NCBI GenBank assembly: GCA_905178155.1
Contig: CAJINV010000007.1
Location: forward strand, 452,732-516,731
From: Amoebophrya sp. A120
Lineage: Eukaryota; Sar; Dinophyceae; Syndiniales; Amoebophryaceae
DNA: 64,000 nt
Reading direction: 5' to 3'
The position numbers and the translations under genes were made by a program. The notes under the pieces are model-generated. The model did no database searches. It saw only the letters and a list, made by a program, of their open reading frames with translations, and was not told where the DNA came from. Every line of letters starts with the position of its first letter. The first letter of the stretch is position 1. Positions 41,268 through 53,036 of the stretch are shown in pieces.

Positions 41268-43246
41268 AGAGAAGAGGAAAGATAATTATTATCTCCCCGG
41301 TGGACAGCTCGTTTGTGCTGCTCTTCCGAAAAGACAGCTCTTCTTTTCCTCTTTCAGCAGGCTCGGTTTCTAGTTCTTTTTGCTTGAGCGGCAACCCGGA
41401 GCACATTTCGAAGAAAATTGTCTCCCCGGTGGAACGCTAGTTCGAAAAAGTTTTTGATCATCCGACGTTCAGCTTCTTCTCCGATCAACTGGCTCGGATT
41501 TTATCAACTCTCTGCTGTGGTCGCTTCTGAAAGAGCACTAGTACTAGCAAAGAGCAAAAGTATTATTAACTCCTCGACCTGTTGCTCGCCTCAAGCTGTC
41601 ATTTAGTTTTATCTCTTTCCACCGCCATGCTCAAGCTCAGCTCACACCTGAGTAGAGAGCCAGTTTTTTTTTGTATCTATCTTTGACACGCACACACTCA
41701 ACATAGCCACAAGACCGGAACAGGTCTTTCAACTCCCTTTGTTTTTTCATGCTGCTTATGCTGCTTTCCGTAAGGTATTCTCGAGCTAAGTGTCCATTTT
41801 TCTGGTACTTTACTAAAGGAAAAGCCACGCGGCCGACACTTAGCCCGAGGAGAAGGAAGGTAGCATTTTTCTGGTACTTTACAGAAAACTACAGCAACGA
41901 GATCCGGAAATTGTTTTCGTTCTCCATTTTGTACTCTTTGTTTCTTTTGTTTTCGATCTCCAAGCAAATCTAGTTTAGAACAGCAGCAGGAGATCTCAGG
42001 ATCAAAGCAACTTTTTTTTTTTTTCTGTACGTTTGTAGACCTCAAACATCAAGAGAAGGATCCGGAAATATTTGCATACGGTCTATCCTTTGGTTTCATT
42101 TTGTACAAAGAGCATTACTTTCATGTCTCTCCTACTTTTGTTTCTTTTTGTACAAAGATCAGAACAAGGCCCCACACCCAGGCGAAGGTATCTGAAGGCT
42201 CCGCAGAGGGTCGAAGAACGGGTTAAGATTCCTATAAGCACGCCCTAGATCCCACGTGTTAGGGCTAAGCGGATAACCGCCGTGAATTTGTAGCACCACC
42301 GGGCCGCTGCCCGAGGAGGTTCTTTTCAATCGAGCTGCCAATCATACAGAAGAGACTGCTTTCTAAGCGAGACGAGCCACGTTTAAAGACACTTTTCTGC
42401 TAAATACCCTAAAAGTTAAGTTCTCAGCATTACAAAGCAGAAGAGGAATAGTCAGAGACACAAACAGAGCCAAGACAGTTAGGATTGAGAAGTGGTAAAA
42501 CAGTTGACACAAGCAGGAAAGACAAAAAAAAAAATATAAGCAAGTAGTGAGGTGGCCGCAGCGAGCACAAAGAGGTCGCACCTAGAGCGATAGTGCAACG
42601 CGAGCGGCGCAAGAGCAATGAAAATTTTTTTTAAAAAAAAAAAGGAAAAGAAAAGTGAAAAAAAAACGGAAAAGATCGCAAAAGAAAAGAGAGAAGCTCA
42701 AGCACAGGAGGGTGCAGAGCAGCGACACATACTTGGTAGACCGCAGCAAAGTGTGAATAACTTCGCGTTGATCACTGCGCTCGGTGGCGTTGGGGTGACT
42801 GCTTCTTTGCTACGCGCGAAAGAAGTGGCTGGGCGTAAGCTTGGGGTGAGAATTTCCTCTTCGACTTCGTTAGGGTCAGGGTTTTAGCAGCGCTTGGCTT
42901 TTACTCGGAAACTTTCGATGGTTTGATCGGTGGATGGGGATTGCTCTTAATCTCCTGAACACTAAGGGTGGACAGGTGGTAACCCTGGTGGACACCAAAC
43001 GGGTGTTCGTCCGCTACTAAAACGGGCGGCGTTCGGACATCTGGGATGCGGCTGGCGACCAACCCAGTGCAGGCAATTAACCTTGAGGAAGTTCTCGCAT
43101 CTCTCTGACAGTTCCTGGCTCACCTGATAGCATTCCTCCACTATCAAAGAAGCTTGCTTCACATTGTTTTTTTTTCCTTCTCACCCAGAGAGAGGATCAC
43201 ATAAATTTGCGCCTTTCCAGGCCGAGGCACATGCTTGCAAAGGATA
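41268..43246. other. gene-free stretch after the LINE
   Basis: Contains short local repeats, for example TTTTTCTGGTACTTTAC near 41797 and 41868, and a Lys-rich 89-codon frame at 42618-42887 that I do not support. The last ~60 bases look like the right half of an old introner. Confidence 0.45.
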
Positions 43247-43851
43247 GGCAACTGCATGCACAATTTGGGCGATGATCCTGAATGGTATCGGAAGCTCGAT
43301 AAAGATAAGGGCCGCATCAAAGAGAAACGGACCTGGACCTGCAAAGTCCCGGACTGTGTCGTGGCCGACAGCATCGCAGACGATGGGAACGCTGTACGGA
43401 TTACAAATATCGATCTGGGTCTGGAAATTTGTGATGCTGGTCGTAGAATGACGAGCACGCGGCCACAACTGACGGCCAAGCATGACAAGGTTGTAAGATC
43501 ATACTAGGTGCTGCCTATCCTGCATGTTGACAAACAGCATTTCTGCATGACAGAAAAAGGGTACAGCTGCCTAACGTGCATGACAGACATAAGAGTAATA
43601 CTAGCCAACCATGAGAAGCGTTGCATTCTTCCAGACCCAGGCATGTTTGCATTTGATGCGCGTCTGGCTCGGATAATGACGAGGACCATGAGGAGGTGAA
43701 CGAAGCGCCCGAGGGCCACGACTCGTCCGCAAACAAGTTATCGGATGAGGAGGCCAGTGAAGAAGTTATGGTTTGTGTGATGAGAGGGCAGCTCGGGCCT
43801 AGCGAAGCGGCCCGGGATACAGACGAGGGAACACAAAGCGGATTTCTATAA
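43247..43851 (+). pseudogene. Fragment of the Cys-rich surface family
   Basis: 43247-43394 encodes KRTWTCKVPDC, the family signature seen at 57987 (RRTWTCKIPDC). After an introner the frame continues as SGSDNDEDHEEVNEA to a stop at 43849. There is no 5' part with a signal peptide or the GGCYxV motif, and no membrane segment. About 55 bases near 43730-43785 recur near 45006-45060. It is probably a relic of gene duplication. Confidence 0.55.
43395..43658. mobile_element. introner, family A, worn ends
   Basis: It starts TACGGATTACAAATATCG and ends GCATTTGATG. The flanks do not match cleanly. Confidence 0.6.
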
Positions 43852-45170
43852 AAGAAAATGGCTCCGCCTGGCGTTGTCTGTGGTGTACGGTCCCGGGAAG
43901 ACCTTAAACTCGAGGCCGTACGGATTTTATTCTCAAAATTTTTATCTTGGCCCGCTGCCACGTCCACACTCATACAAGCACCCGCTTCAGAGACTCAGTT
44001 TCAACTCCAGTTTTCAATACGGCTGGTCGGTCAATTTGGGCAACCTAAGTCCGCTTCAGGGATTCTCGTCCTGCCCGTTTCAGGGCGTCGGCTTACCGCG
44101 CCACATCATCGCCCCGGTTCAGGGCGTTGTTTTTTTGTGGCCCATTTCAGGGTGTCAGTCTCAGTTTGCCACAGCCTGCGCACGGAGGCATACGCTTCTG
44201 TACCTTCAATTTGTCCGGTGCCTTTGTCTTAACATTTGGTCTGCAGCTCACTAGCATGTCCTGTGATATGAACACTATCCAACCAGGAATCATTTTGCAC
44301 ACTTTGTCTTTCGTATCTACTGAAGATTGGCAATTTGGACCCCTTTCAGGGCGTCGGTTTTCGACTTTGTCCTTCCGACCAATTTCAGGACGTACGTACT
44401 TTCGCCTTTTCAGGGCGTCGACGGGCTTCCAAGGCTTGCGAGTACGAGTTTTAGCGATATTTCGATCCTAGTGCTCGTATCTTCGTCCGGGCCCGCGAGA
44501 TAGTGGTGCGAGATGTCTCGACATCTAAACACAGTTCCTTTTCTTTGTTGCCTGCTGCAACATTTCGTCTTCTACTTCAGTTTCCTTTGGGCCTTGAGCA
44601 GAGGCAGCCCCGGGAGGTCAAGCTTAAGCCAGCACTAGTTCTCATCGTTTCCCGTTTTCCAGTAGCTCCCCACCTGTTGCTCATAACAATAGCAGTTTCG
44701 TGCACTCACGTTTGCCGTAGCTCTACGTTGCATGCAAGGCGCTGCGCCATCTACGCCGCTTGCAGCGTTCCAATGCCAAGCAACGACTTGGCCCTCTGTC
44801 GGATCTTTTTCATTGGCTCACTGCCGCCTATCCGCGTCGCCGTCCCGGCCTCTGTGTGCGTCCCGTTTCCGCTGCTGAGGCACGAATGCGGTGGCCGCCA
44901 TTGGCTGGTGGCGGGGGCGCCGGATCTCGGGCTTCTGATGCACCTAGACGCGCTCGCCTGTGGTGGGTTGTGTAGTGCAAGTTGGCAGTCCAATGCCTCG
45001 CTAGCGCTCGAGGGCCACGGCTCCTCCGCGAACAAGTTATCGGATGAAGAGGCCAGTGAAGAAGAAGCAGTGGCTGAGGCGACCGGTGAACTGGAAGAGC
45101 TGCAAGCTATTCCGTATCTTGTGCAAAAACGAGGCCCGCGACAACGCGCCACATTAAGTACTTATTAAGC
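43852..45170. other. region with dispersed TTCAGGGCGTCGG motifs
   Basis: At least seven degenerate copies of TTTCAGGGCGTCGG lie between about 43980 and 44425. A frame open to 45168 shares GHGSSANKLSDEEASEE with the relic at 43247-43851, but its upstream part is unlike the family, so I do not call a gene. Confidence 0.5.
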
Positions 45171-47151
45171 TGGCAACATGATACGCGTGGCTTGGATAAT
45201 CATAATTGGCATGGTGCGCCGTCCGCAGGAGAAGCGATCTCTGGTGGTGGTTTTTTCCCTTTGATGTCATGAGTGCAGGGAAGAGATACAACTTCCGGTG
45301 CGATGATCTCACAGCTGTTGTCTGCACTCAGCAGGAGAATTGACCAGTTGATATTGATTTTATTTTTCGGAAGCTTGTGCTACTTGTTTTCCATGGCTGT
45401 TCTACTAGTGCTTGTCAAGAAGCACTTTGTTAAACATCATGGCTAGCCAGTTGTGCTGTCTAGCGCCCTGCTGCTGGGGAACAGCCAGGTACTTAGTATT
45501 AAGCTTGTACTGCAGAACGCGAGGAGTCATGAGCATGATCTGTGGCGGTCCTCGTCGTGTGGGGGTTTGTTTTTACACCGGATAGCATCCCTGTCGTTCT
45601 CGAGGAGCCCTGTTGCTGACGAAGAAGGGGTCGCGCTGTGGGTGGACAGGTGGAAGCAAAGACCACGAAAGGAGGGTACTTATCTAGCGTGATTGCGTAA
45701 GTTTTTTCACAATACAAATTTCCCGTTTCATTTTCTTCTGCGTAAGACAGGTCAATGAAGATCTGCAGCGTGGTACTTCTAGGTAACAACAACCCACAAA
45801 GCAGCTGGCAGAACGTAAAAAGTCTAAAACACAAAAACAAACAGGTGCGCCTCATCGCAGCAAGAGTTTTGTACACAAAAAAGAGCGCACTTTTGGACTT
45901 TCAGTTGCTTTTGCAAAAAAAAAATACGTATGAGAATAAACACGAAAAAACAACATATGAGAAAAACACGAAAAAACTACATAGATATGTTGAGAAAACA
46001 CAAAAAAAAATAAATATGAGAAAAACGCAAGAAAATAGCAAGGCTCGTTTAGTTTAAGTGTCGTCGCGGAAAGCCCCGACACGACCGGGTCGATCATTAC
46101 CCGGTCTGTTTAGAGGGCTTTCTATATGGTAGAAGCCACAAGTTTCTTGCCCAGCTTGTCTTTTTGTTGAAGTATCTCTGGTCACGTGAGGAGAAAGCAA
46201 AAAACTTCCAAGAGGTTCCGCGTGACCATCCACAACAAACAAGCAAACGCTTTTCAGTTTACTTTGTACTAACAAACTTTTACTTTGTACTATTTAACTG
46301 AGGAAGCCACGGCCTTGGAAAAAGGCGAAAGACAACCCCCGCTGTACCCCCGCGAGTCGGTCACGCTTCATTTTTTTGTAACCCCGGAATGTAAGATTTT
46401 TTTTGCAAAAATTAATTATCCCGAGAATGGTGGGAAAATAAGTAATATGAACGCATCCCAGCAGCGAATTGAAAACTCCCTCGGCGAGGAGTAGCCGGGG
46501 GCTTTTTGCAGTTTGTCGCAACGAAAAAGGTGGACCTTCGAAAAAATAATGTAGGGGCTTTTTTTGAATCGAAGATGCCAGCTTCACACGTCGTACAGCA
46601 ACAAAAAGGCCATCTCGTCCTGTTTGCTCGTGCAGTGCTGGAGCAAATTCATTTCGTTCGCCCATTAAACGGGTTTTCGTTTTCGTATTATGCTTTTTCG
46701 TTCTACTGTCGTGACAGTCTTTTCGCCCCTTCTGCTATACGTTCTGCAATCTAGAAGTACTAATCCAAACGACAACGCGACTTCGGGAGCACGAGACTAC
46801 TGTCTAATGTGCCACCTGTTGTGAATCCAATATTTTAAAGCCTGTACTAGTTGTTGGAAAAGAGCAAGGCAGTATAGATGACTACAACATAGTAGATCCG
46901 TCGAAATAGTAATTTCCAGGTACTTCTACTGCAGTCAGGATCATTATCTTTATCTTTTTCTTTCAGTCAGCAGGTTTATGTAGCTTCATCTTGACGCTTT
47001 CACCTATGCCTACCCATCCTCCAGACACCACGCCAGTCGTTGTTTCTTCATCTACGTACTTGTTCCCCACCCGTTGATAGTAGAAATACAGGCACGACAA
47101 GTTTTGCAACGTCGTTCTTTGTCGCGTAGTTTCGTCTATCGCTCATCAGAA
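45171..47151. other. intergenic stretch
   Basis: No supported gene. A degenerate A-rich tandem repeat (unit near ATATGAGAAAAACACG) lies at about 45927-46035. The last 250 bases resemble the sequence before the gene at 53037. Confidence 0.5.
45927..46035 (+). repeat. A-rich degenerate tandem repeat
   Basis: Four or so copies of a ~26-bp unit containing TATGAGAAAAACACGAAAAA. Confidence 0.6.
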
Positions 47152-47491
47152 ATGGTCCTGTCAAAAAGGGCGAATCTTCCACCGGGAAGTGATTTCAGCT
47201 CGTCCTGCACTCCTACCACGGCAATATGCGCCGGGGCCCGCTTTACCCTTTGCGCAACCTCCGCTACCACGGCGCGACAGTGAGAAATCCAAAGAACAAG
47301 TGCAAGCTTTAATATTTCACTTGCGCGACAGCGAAACTTTTGGGAGAAAAAACCTAGTATTTTTGTGACAAGCAACATGATTTCCATTTCGTGCGGTTTG
47401 TTTTTCGTCCAGTTGTCGTCAACTACAACACTAGCGGCCGGGCTGGGAGTGGTGGAGAACGATGAAAAGGAGAATGGAGATAATACCCAGA

Positions 47492-47752
47492 TATGAAATG
47501 CAAATATGTCTGGGTCTGGAAGGTGGCAACTTGTCATGGTAAATCTGAAGCATGCAAAAATCTGTGTTGCATGAGTGCCAAAAGCTGTCCACCTTTGACC
47601 AAGTTGGAAGGGAGTTTCTCATGCAGGATAGGCATGGCAGAGACCTCGCAGAGTCTGTCATGCTAAGTCCCGCATTCCAGACCTCATGGGTCATGGAAAA
47701 TCTGCATGACAAGTTTACACTTTTCCAGACCCAGACATTTTTGCACTTGATA
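47492..47752. mobile_element. introner, family A
   Basis: 261 bp, TSD CCAGA. Ends TATGAAATGCAAATATGTC / TTTTTGCACTTGATA. Confidence 0.9.
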
Positions 47753-47810
47753 CCAGAATATCCACTGCAAGAAGATGAAACATGTCGTGGTCCTGCTCTG
47801 GAACAATTGC

Positions 47811-48101
47811 TATAATCTGTGATGCTAAAAACTCTACTGGAGCAGACAAAAAACTTGTATTGCATATTAGTGCCAGGGCCAGCAAAGAAAGTAAGAGGCT
47901 GGCCTTTTGCTGCGCAAAGGGCGAAAATTTCTCGTCGTGCACGGGAAGAGGAAGGACCAGAAGCCTTCATCGCAAGGAAACCTGGAAGTATGCATCGAGT
48001 GCCATCCAGTTTATCTTTCTGTTGCAGAAGATGCATCATGGCATCAAACATCTGCACAAGTTGTCCAGACCCATCAGACATCACATTTGCAAACATGCAT
48101 A
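47811..48101. mobile_element. possible decayed family A introner
   Basis: It starts TATAATCTGTGATGC and ends TTTGCAAACATGCATA after a CCAGACCCATCAGAC stretch. The flanks ATTGC and CGAAC do not match. Confidence 0.4.
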
Positions 48102-48529
48102 CGAACAAACGACCTCGAGCAGGGGTTGCAGCGTCTCGAAGAAGGCCGACGTCGAAGAGAAATCGCGAAAAGTATCAGGCTATCGTCCACCGGAGGTGGC
48201 GCTTCGGGAAGAAGTGCAACAACCTCCGCTGTTGAACATCAAGAAGGAGGACGAGAAAGAACTGCGAACTTGTTGCAACTCCTCCGCATGCGGAGAGAGA
48301 ACAAAAAGAAACTGCTAGTCCAGAGGAAAGCCAGCTTGCAAGAGGAGCAAGAGGCGTCGATGGCCTGCGGCGGAAAGGAGGAAGAAGCCCAGGAAGAGCA
48401 GGAGCCGGGGAAAGATCATGATGAGTGGAACAATGTTTACAACGGCAAACCCGACGACTTGCAGCAACAGCTCCTGCTTCAAGAAAACCAAAACGCCGTC
48501 GGGCCGCGTGACACCAGAAGGCTCCATCG

Positions 48530-48800
48530 TATCAAATGCAAATATATCTGGGTCTGGAAACTTGTGATGCTAAAACGTGGACGATAGAAAGGAAACTGCT
48601 CCGGATGCAACCCGGCATAACAACTTTCCAGAACGATTTCTCATAGGAAGTCCGCGCGAGAGACTGCGTTTATGCAGGTACAAAAGAGGCCGCGACTTTT
48701 GTTGGTTATGCAATACACATTTCCTATGTATGGAAAGCATGGGTTACAAATTCCAACCTACCTTCCTTCCAGACCCAGACATTCATATTTGCAATGCATA
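48530..48800. mobile_element. introner, family A
   Basis: 271 bp, flanks CATCG and CATCC. Frame restored (TRRLH-REPQQ). Interior near-identical to 20396-20649. Confidence 0.88.
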
Positions 48801-48929
48801 CATCCAGAACCACAACAAGACTTCACTGGGTCCGAAGGCAGCACCGCATCCGCAGAAGCCGGGCGGGGTCCCCCAGCAGCGGGGACCGGTAGCCGGAGGC
48901 GGTTCAGGGTCGGTGCCGGGTCCCCGCTC

Positions 48930-49160
48930 TATCATATCAAATGCAAACATGTCTGGGTCTGGAAAGTTGTGATGCCCAAATGTGGAGGATAGAGACAGTT
49001 CCGAATGCAACCCAGCATGACAACTTTCCAGCATGACAACTTTCCATAGGAAACCCGCGTGAGAAACTACGTCTTTGCATGTACAAATAAGGCTGCGACT
49101 TTACTTTTGCTGGTCATGCAATTATTAATACGGATTTCCTAGGAGTAAGGAAAGCTCGGC
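48930..49160. mobile_element. truncated family A introner
   Basis: It starts TATCATATCAAATGCAAAC and resembles 20396-20649, but its right terminal repeat is missing. The right limit is approximate. Confidence 0.55.
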
Positions 49161-49371
49161 TGTGGGCAACGAGTCACTCTGCAAACTCACGATGAATAAT
49201 AGCCCATATCTGTTGAAATCAGGCGGACCGACCACAACGCTGGCAGTTGGACAGAAAAACACGAGCGCAGTAGGTGGGCCTTCCGTGAATTTGGGGAGGA
49301 GCAGACAGGACGACATGCCGGCTACTGGATCTTTTTACTCACAACTACCGCAGTCAGACAAGCGCTGACTG

Positions 49372-50591
49372 CAAACGAGGAGAAGCGAGGTCCTGCAAAC
49401 CAGGGCTGCGAACCAGGACAGTGTGCTCCAAGAAGTGCAACATCGTCGACACATTTCTAGAAAAAAAGTTATCGCGCCACCGTTTATCTCAATCCCTCGC
49501 ACGCTGGTGCCGCAATTGCCGAGAGGATGAAAGGAGAAATATCAAATGCAGCAAGCGTGTCTCCCTATGCACTGCAGAACTACAAAGTAGTTACAGAGAG
49601 GAATGAAATTTGTCATGCGATCTATGAAATTTGCCATGCGATCTATACTATAGATCGCATGACGAATTGAAGGAAAAATACCAGGTCCCTGCTGCGAAGC
49701 CCGCAACGTGCACGAATATAAAGGGAACCCCACTAAACACCAGACCTAGGCGGAGCGTTGGTTCATCGCTGAAGATGTAGAATAGAACGAGACTCGAATA
49801 GCTTCGCCCGCTCGGTTTGACATCGCAAACTTGCGCTAGAAAGAGCAATTTTCACAGAGTTCACAGTCTGGGGCGGGGAAGCAGCGCACGGGGCAGCGCG
49901 ACGTAACTTGGCATAAACTGCAAACAGCATCTGATCTGGAAGCGATTGACACCGCGACCCGAGCGCACGACGCGCGGGGCGGTAAATCATGCCTGGCAGG
50001 GGACACACCTCGGGCAGATTCCGCGTGAACATGCATGCGCGCCGCCACCTGCCCCCGCTAGGGGGACGGCGCATACTTGCAGCAGGCCGAGCCCTCTTTT
50101 GAAAGAAGATAGAAGTCGAACGCCTTAGCCCCATGCCCGATCGCTCTAGGTACTTAGCAGGCGCTTGGATCTCCGCCGTAGGCTTGGAGTATTGACTTGA
50201 TTACGTTCTTAAATTGGCTGCGCTAGTGGCCCGCACTTGAATCGTCGCGCCGTGGATCGTTTTAGACCGTAGAGTGCCGGAGAGCGGAAAACAGCCGCGG
50301 TAGGCGCGTAGGCCGCTCATGTTGAAAGTCTTGTCTTATATATCGCATGCCCTCGGCCATGCGCATCCTATTTCCAAACAGCGACCACCTATTTCCGTCT
50401 CACCCATGCAGACTGCACCCAGAGCGTTGGTTTGCAGTGCGCCTCTGTTGTCATCTTCATGCATTAGTTTAGATCTATGATCGCCGCCAGCGCTTTTATT
50501 TTTTTCCTCCAGCAAGCTGTCTTTTTTTCCTGCTACGCTTTTATTTTCTAGTTTCTTGAAGACATTCAGATACTTAGCCGCCACGCACACA
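49372..50591. other. gene-free stretch
   Basis: It contains a 19-bp-arm hairpin at about 49630-49668 and a GC-rich patch at about 49800-50300. No gene recognised. Confidence 0.45.
49630..49668. repeat. palindrome carrying the introner core motif
   Basis: ATTTGCCATGCGATCTATA faces TATAGATCGCATGACGAAT across a single base. The arms contain the TTTGTNATGC-type core found in all introner families. Confidence 0.65.
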
Positions 50592-50996
50592 ATGTCGAAG
50601 GAGGAGCATGGTTCGCGCGAGCGCGGCCGATTTGCGCCAATTCGCCGGGATGTCATTTACCACCGGCGCACGGGTGCGCAGAAGGAGCACAGGGAGCCGA
50701 ACGCTAGGGGGGTTGCGGCGGAGTACATTTGGGCCGGGGATTCGAAGGCCGCCAGTGGCCACATTGTGTCGTGGTTTTTCACCTCGCAGAAGCCGAAGCG
50801 CCAGAAGGAAAGCGAGCGCCATCGTGTTCGCCTGGCGACTGGGGACTGGTGGCTGATTTCGTGGCATCGGGCGAAATTTTTTCTGGACGAAGTCGTGGGA
50901 ATCTCGGAAGACTATACGGACGCCATCGACGCAGCATTTTCTGCGGTGCGGCCAGATGTCGCACTGCTTCCGACGTCAGCGCTGCACTGGTCATAG
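50592..50996 (+). CDS. Orphan ORF, 134 residues
   Basis: ATG 50592 to TAG 50994, single exon, GC-rich codons. The protein is basic at first (SRERGRFAPIRRDVIYHRR) and rich in Trp later (YIWAGD, IVSWFF, WWLISWHRAKFF). No signal peptide, membrane segment or known family. Codon use and amino-acid mix look coding rather than random, but a chance frame in a GC-rich patch cannot be excluded. No introner is present. Confidence 0.4.
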   Translation: MSKEEHGSRERGRFAPIRRDVIYHRRTGAQKEHREPNARGVAAEYIWAGDSKAASGHIVSWFFTSQKPKRQKESERHRVRLATGDWWLISWHRAKFFLDEVVGISEDYTDAIDAAFSAVRPDVALLPTSALHWS

Positions 50997-51316
50997 ATCT
51001 TGGCAGATTTAGGGTCGACGTGTCCGGTTGGTTTTTTTTTTAGAAGTCCTGCCGACAGGTCTCTTTGTGATATAGTCATAATGTATACGCGCTCTATTCA
51101 AACTTCCTTTGGGGATTTTACTTTCTATATATGAATGAAAGAAGATTGTGAGCGGCTTTTTACCGGAGTAGCTGCCGCCGTATTTCCGATCGATCGAAGA
51201 TGTTCGCCATGGTTTGTTATAGCCTGATGGGCCTCAGCCTGCTCCCGCGTTTGCTTCCTTCCCTGGGCAGTCTCGTTGGTTTGCAGATATCTTGGCAACT
51301 TTAAGATCTAAGCCTA

Positions 51317-51772
51317 TGACTTTTGATGTGAAGACTCACATGCGGGGGGCCCTCGCCCCCCCCCCGCGCCCCCCCCGCCCTTTCGATGTGATGATATTGC
51401 GCCTCAATCTGTATGAGTTATTTTTTATTTTTGAGATGAAGACTTACATGCGGGGGGCCCTCGCCCCCCCCCGCGCCCCCCCCGCCCTTGCGATGTGATG
51501 ACATTGCGCCCCGATCTGTAATATGAATAATTTTTAAATATAAGATTATAACTCCAAGATCTAAATTTCTGACTTTTGAGATGAAGACTCAATGCGGGGG
51601 GCCCTCGCCCCCCCCCCGCGCCCCCCCCGCCCTTTCGATGTGATGATATTGCGCCTCAATCTGTACGAATGATTTTTATTCTTGAGATGAAGACTTACAT
51701 GCGGGGGGCCCTCGCCCCCCCCCGGGCCCCCCCCGCCCTTGCGATATGATGATATTGCGCCCCGATCTGTAA
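51317..51772 (+). repeat. four copies of a G-run/C-run repeat
   Basis: Copies start near 51317, 51430, 51572 and 51678. Each has ATGCGGGGGGCCCTCGCCCC, a C-rich run, then GATGTGATGA and CAATCTGTA-type ends. Copies 1 and 3, and 2 and 4, are most alike, implying a ~250-bp dimer unit that duplicated. Confidence 0.88.
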
Positions 51773-52061
51773 TATGAATAGTTTTTAGATATAAGATTAA
51801 AGCTTCAAGATCTAAATTTATGACTTTTGAGATGAAGACTTACATCTTGATGAAGGCTCGTCGATTCAATTATGAAGATTGAGACTATGACTTTGAGAAG
51901 ATTATGACTTTATTTTTAAGATAGGATAAGATGTTGATGATTCCAAGATGAGATAAGAAGTTGCGACTTTTGAGATGATTCGATTATGATTTGAGATTGA
52001 GAATTGAGATTCGAATCTTTTGAGTATGAGGTTATGACTTGAAGATATCTGAATTTAAATA

Positions 52062-52151
52062 GTGAATTGAACTCAAGTTGTGAACTGTACTCAAATGGTG
52101 AACTGAACTCAAAGGGTGAACCGAACTCAAAAGATGCACTGAACTCTTGAA
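52062..52151 (+). repeat. 18-bp tandem repeat, five copies
   Basis: Unit close to GTGAACTGAACTCAAAGG, five consecutive degenerate copies. Confidence 0.85.
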
Positions 52152-52363
52152 CTCTTGAGCATTTTGAATTATTCGCAAGTCTTGCAAAGATCTTGTAGAT
52201 ATGACTATCAATTGTACAAAGCAGCGGCATAGAATAACCTTGTACCACATGAGCTACGTAGCTGCCTGGTCCCCTGGTACTAGTAAACTCAAGGACAGCG
52301 ACCTGGTATTTATTAAGCAGACCCATTCCTCAGCATGACTGTCGTGCGAAAAAAGAAAAATTC

Positions 52364-52582
52364 TTGCAGCAACAGGTCCTGCTTCGAGATAACCAAAACG
52401 CCGTCGGGCCGCGTGACACCAGAATGAACCGCTGGCAGGTTCCTATTGAGGTGAGTCCTCGCGGAGCTGTTCTTAATAAAGATGCACTTGCGGCTTCTAA
52501 GCAAAAGCACACGTCTTGGCTAGTACAGCTGCTCGTACGTAGTGAACCAAAAACAGCAGGACTGGAACAAGAAATGTCGTGA
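52364..52582 (+). pseudogene. Surface-family fragment (NQNAVGPRDTR motif)
   Basis: The frame encodes QQQVLLRDNQNAVGPRDTR, like QQQLLLQENQNAVGPRDTR near 48470, followed by MNRWQVPIEVSP. The second half and ~300 bases after it recur at about 57101-57345. It has no start or membrane part and is likely a duplicated piece. Confidence 0.5.
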
Positions 52583-53036
52583 AAGAACTTTTTCAACAAA
52601 AATCTGCCTTCGTGGTCGTGCGCCAATCTTGCAAGTCGTGGTAGAAATAAAAATTCGTGCATCATCATGGTGATCTGAAGCTTATCGTTCTTAACCGTAT
52701 CGTCGTTCGCACGCATAATGTTTTGGAGAGGTGGTCACTTTGGATGCAAATACATCAAAAAAATCCTGTGACCGCCTACAACATATCCATCGAAATAGTA
52801 ATTGCAAGGCGCTGTTGTTGACAGGTTGATTTTTTTGTTTTTAATCAGCAGGTTCAAGTAGGTTGATCTTGATGTTTCTACTTATGCCTACCCATCTTGT
52901 TCCAGACAACACGCCAGTCGTTGTTTCTTCATCCTCCCCACCCGTTTACACCTGATTGCACCAGACACAGGCCCGGCAAGTTTTGCAACGTCGTTTGTCG
53001 CGTAGTATCGTATACCGTTCGTCTGTCACGATAAAT
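52583..53036. other. upstream region of gene I
   Basis: About 200 bases before the start match the region before 47152 (for example ACGCCAGTCGTTGTTTCTTC in both), so the duplication included 5' flanking DNA. Confidence 0.6.

Larger units (their letters stand above)
47152..49371 (+). pseudogene. Surface family relative with broken N-terminus
   Basis: 47152 starts MVLSKRANLPPGSDFSSS, matching the start of the gene at 53037 (LVLSKRVNSPGNDFSSS), but the frame ends after 43 codons where the other copy stays open, apparently through a frameshift. A separate frame, about 48100-48529, encodes a charged coiled-coil-like part (LLQLLRMRRENKKKLLVQ) ending in ENQNAVGPRDTRR, a motif also at 52395 and 53530. 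After an introner it goes on as a Gly/Ala-rich stretch to about 48929 and then meets another introner without a right end. A short frame at 49162-49368 may be the last exon. I could not join all parts in one frame. Confidence 0.45.
50997..52363. other. repeat-rich gene-free stretch
   Basis: It holds two satellite-like arrays (51317-51772 and 52062-52151) and long purine-rich tracts between them. No gene. Confidence 0.7.

Noticed and set aside
44503-45168. 221-codon frame as a complete gene
   Set aside because: No ATG at its start and only its end resembles another sequence (43730-43785); the rest has no coding signs.
48801-48929. Possible separate gene start in a Gly/Ala-rich stretch
   Set aside because: It joins in frame to the exon before the introner at 48530, so it is better seen as part of that reading frame.
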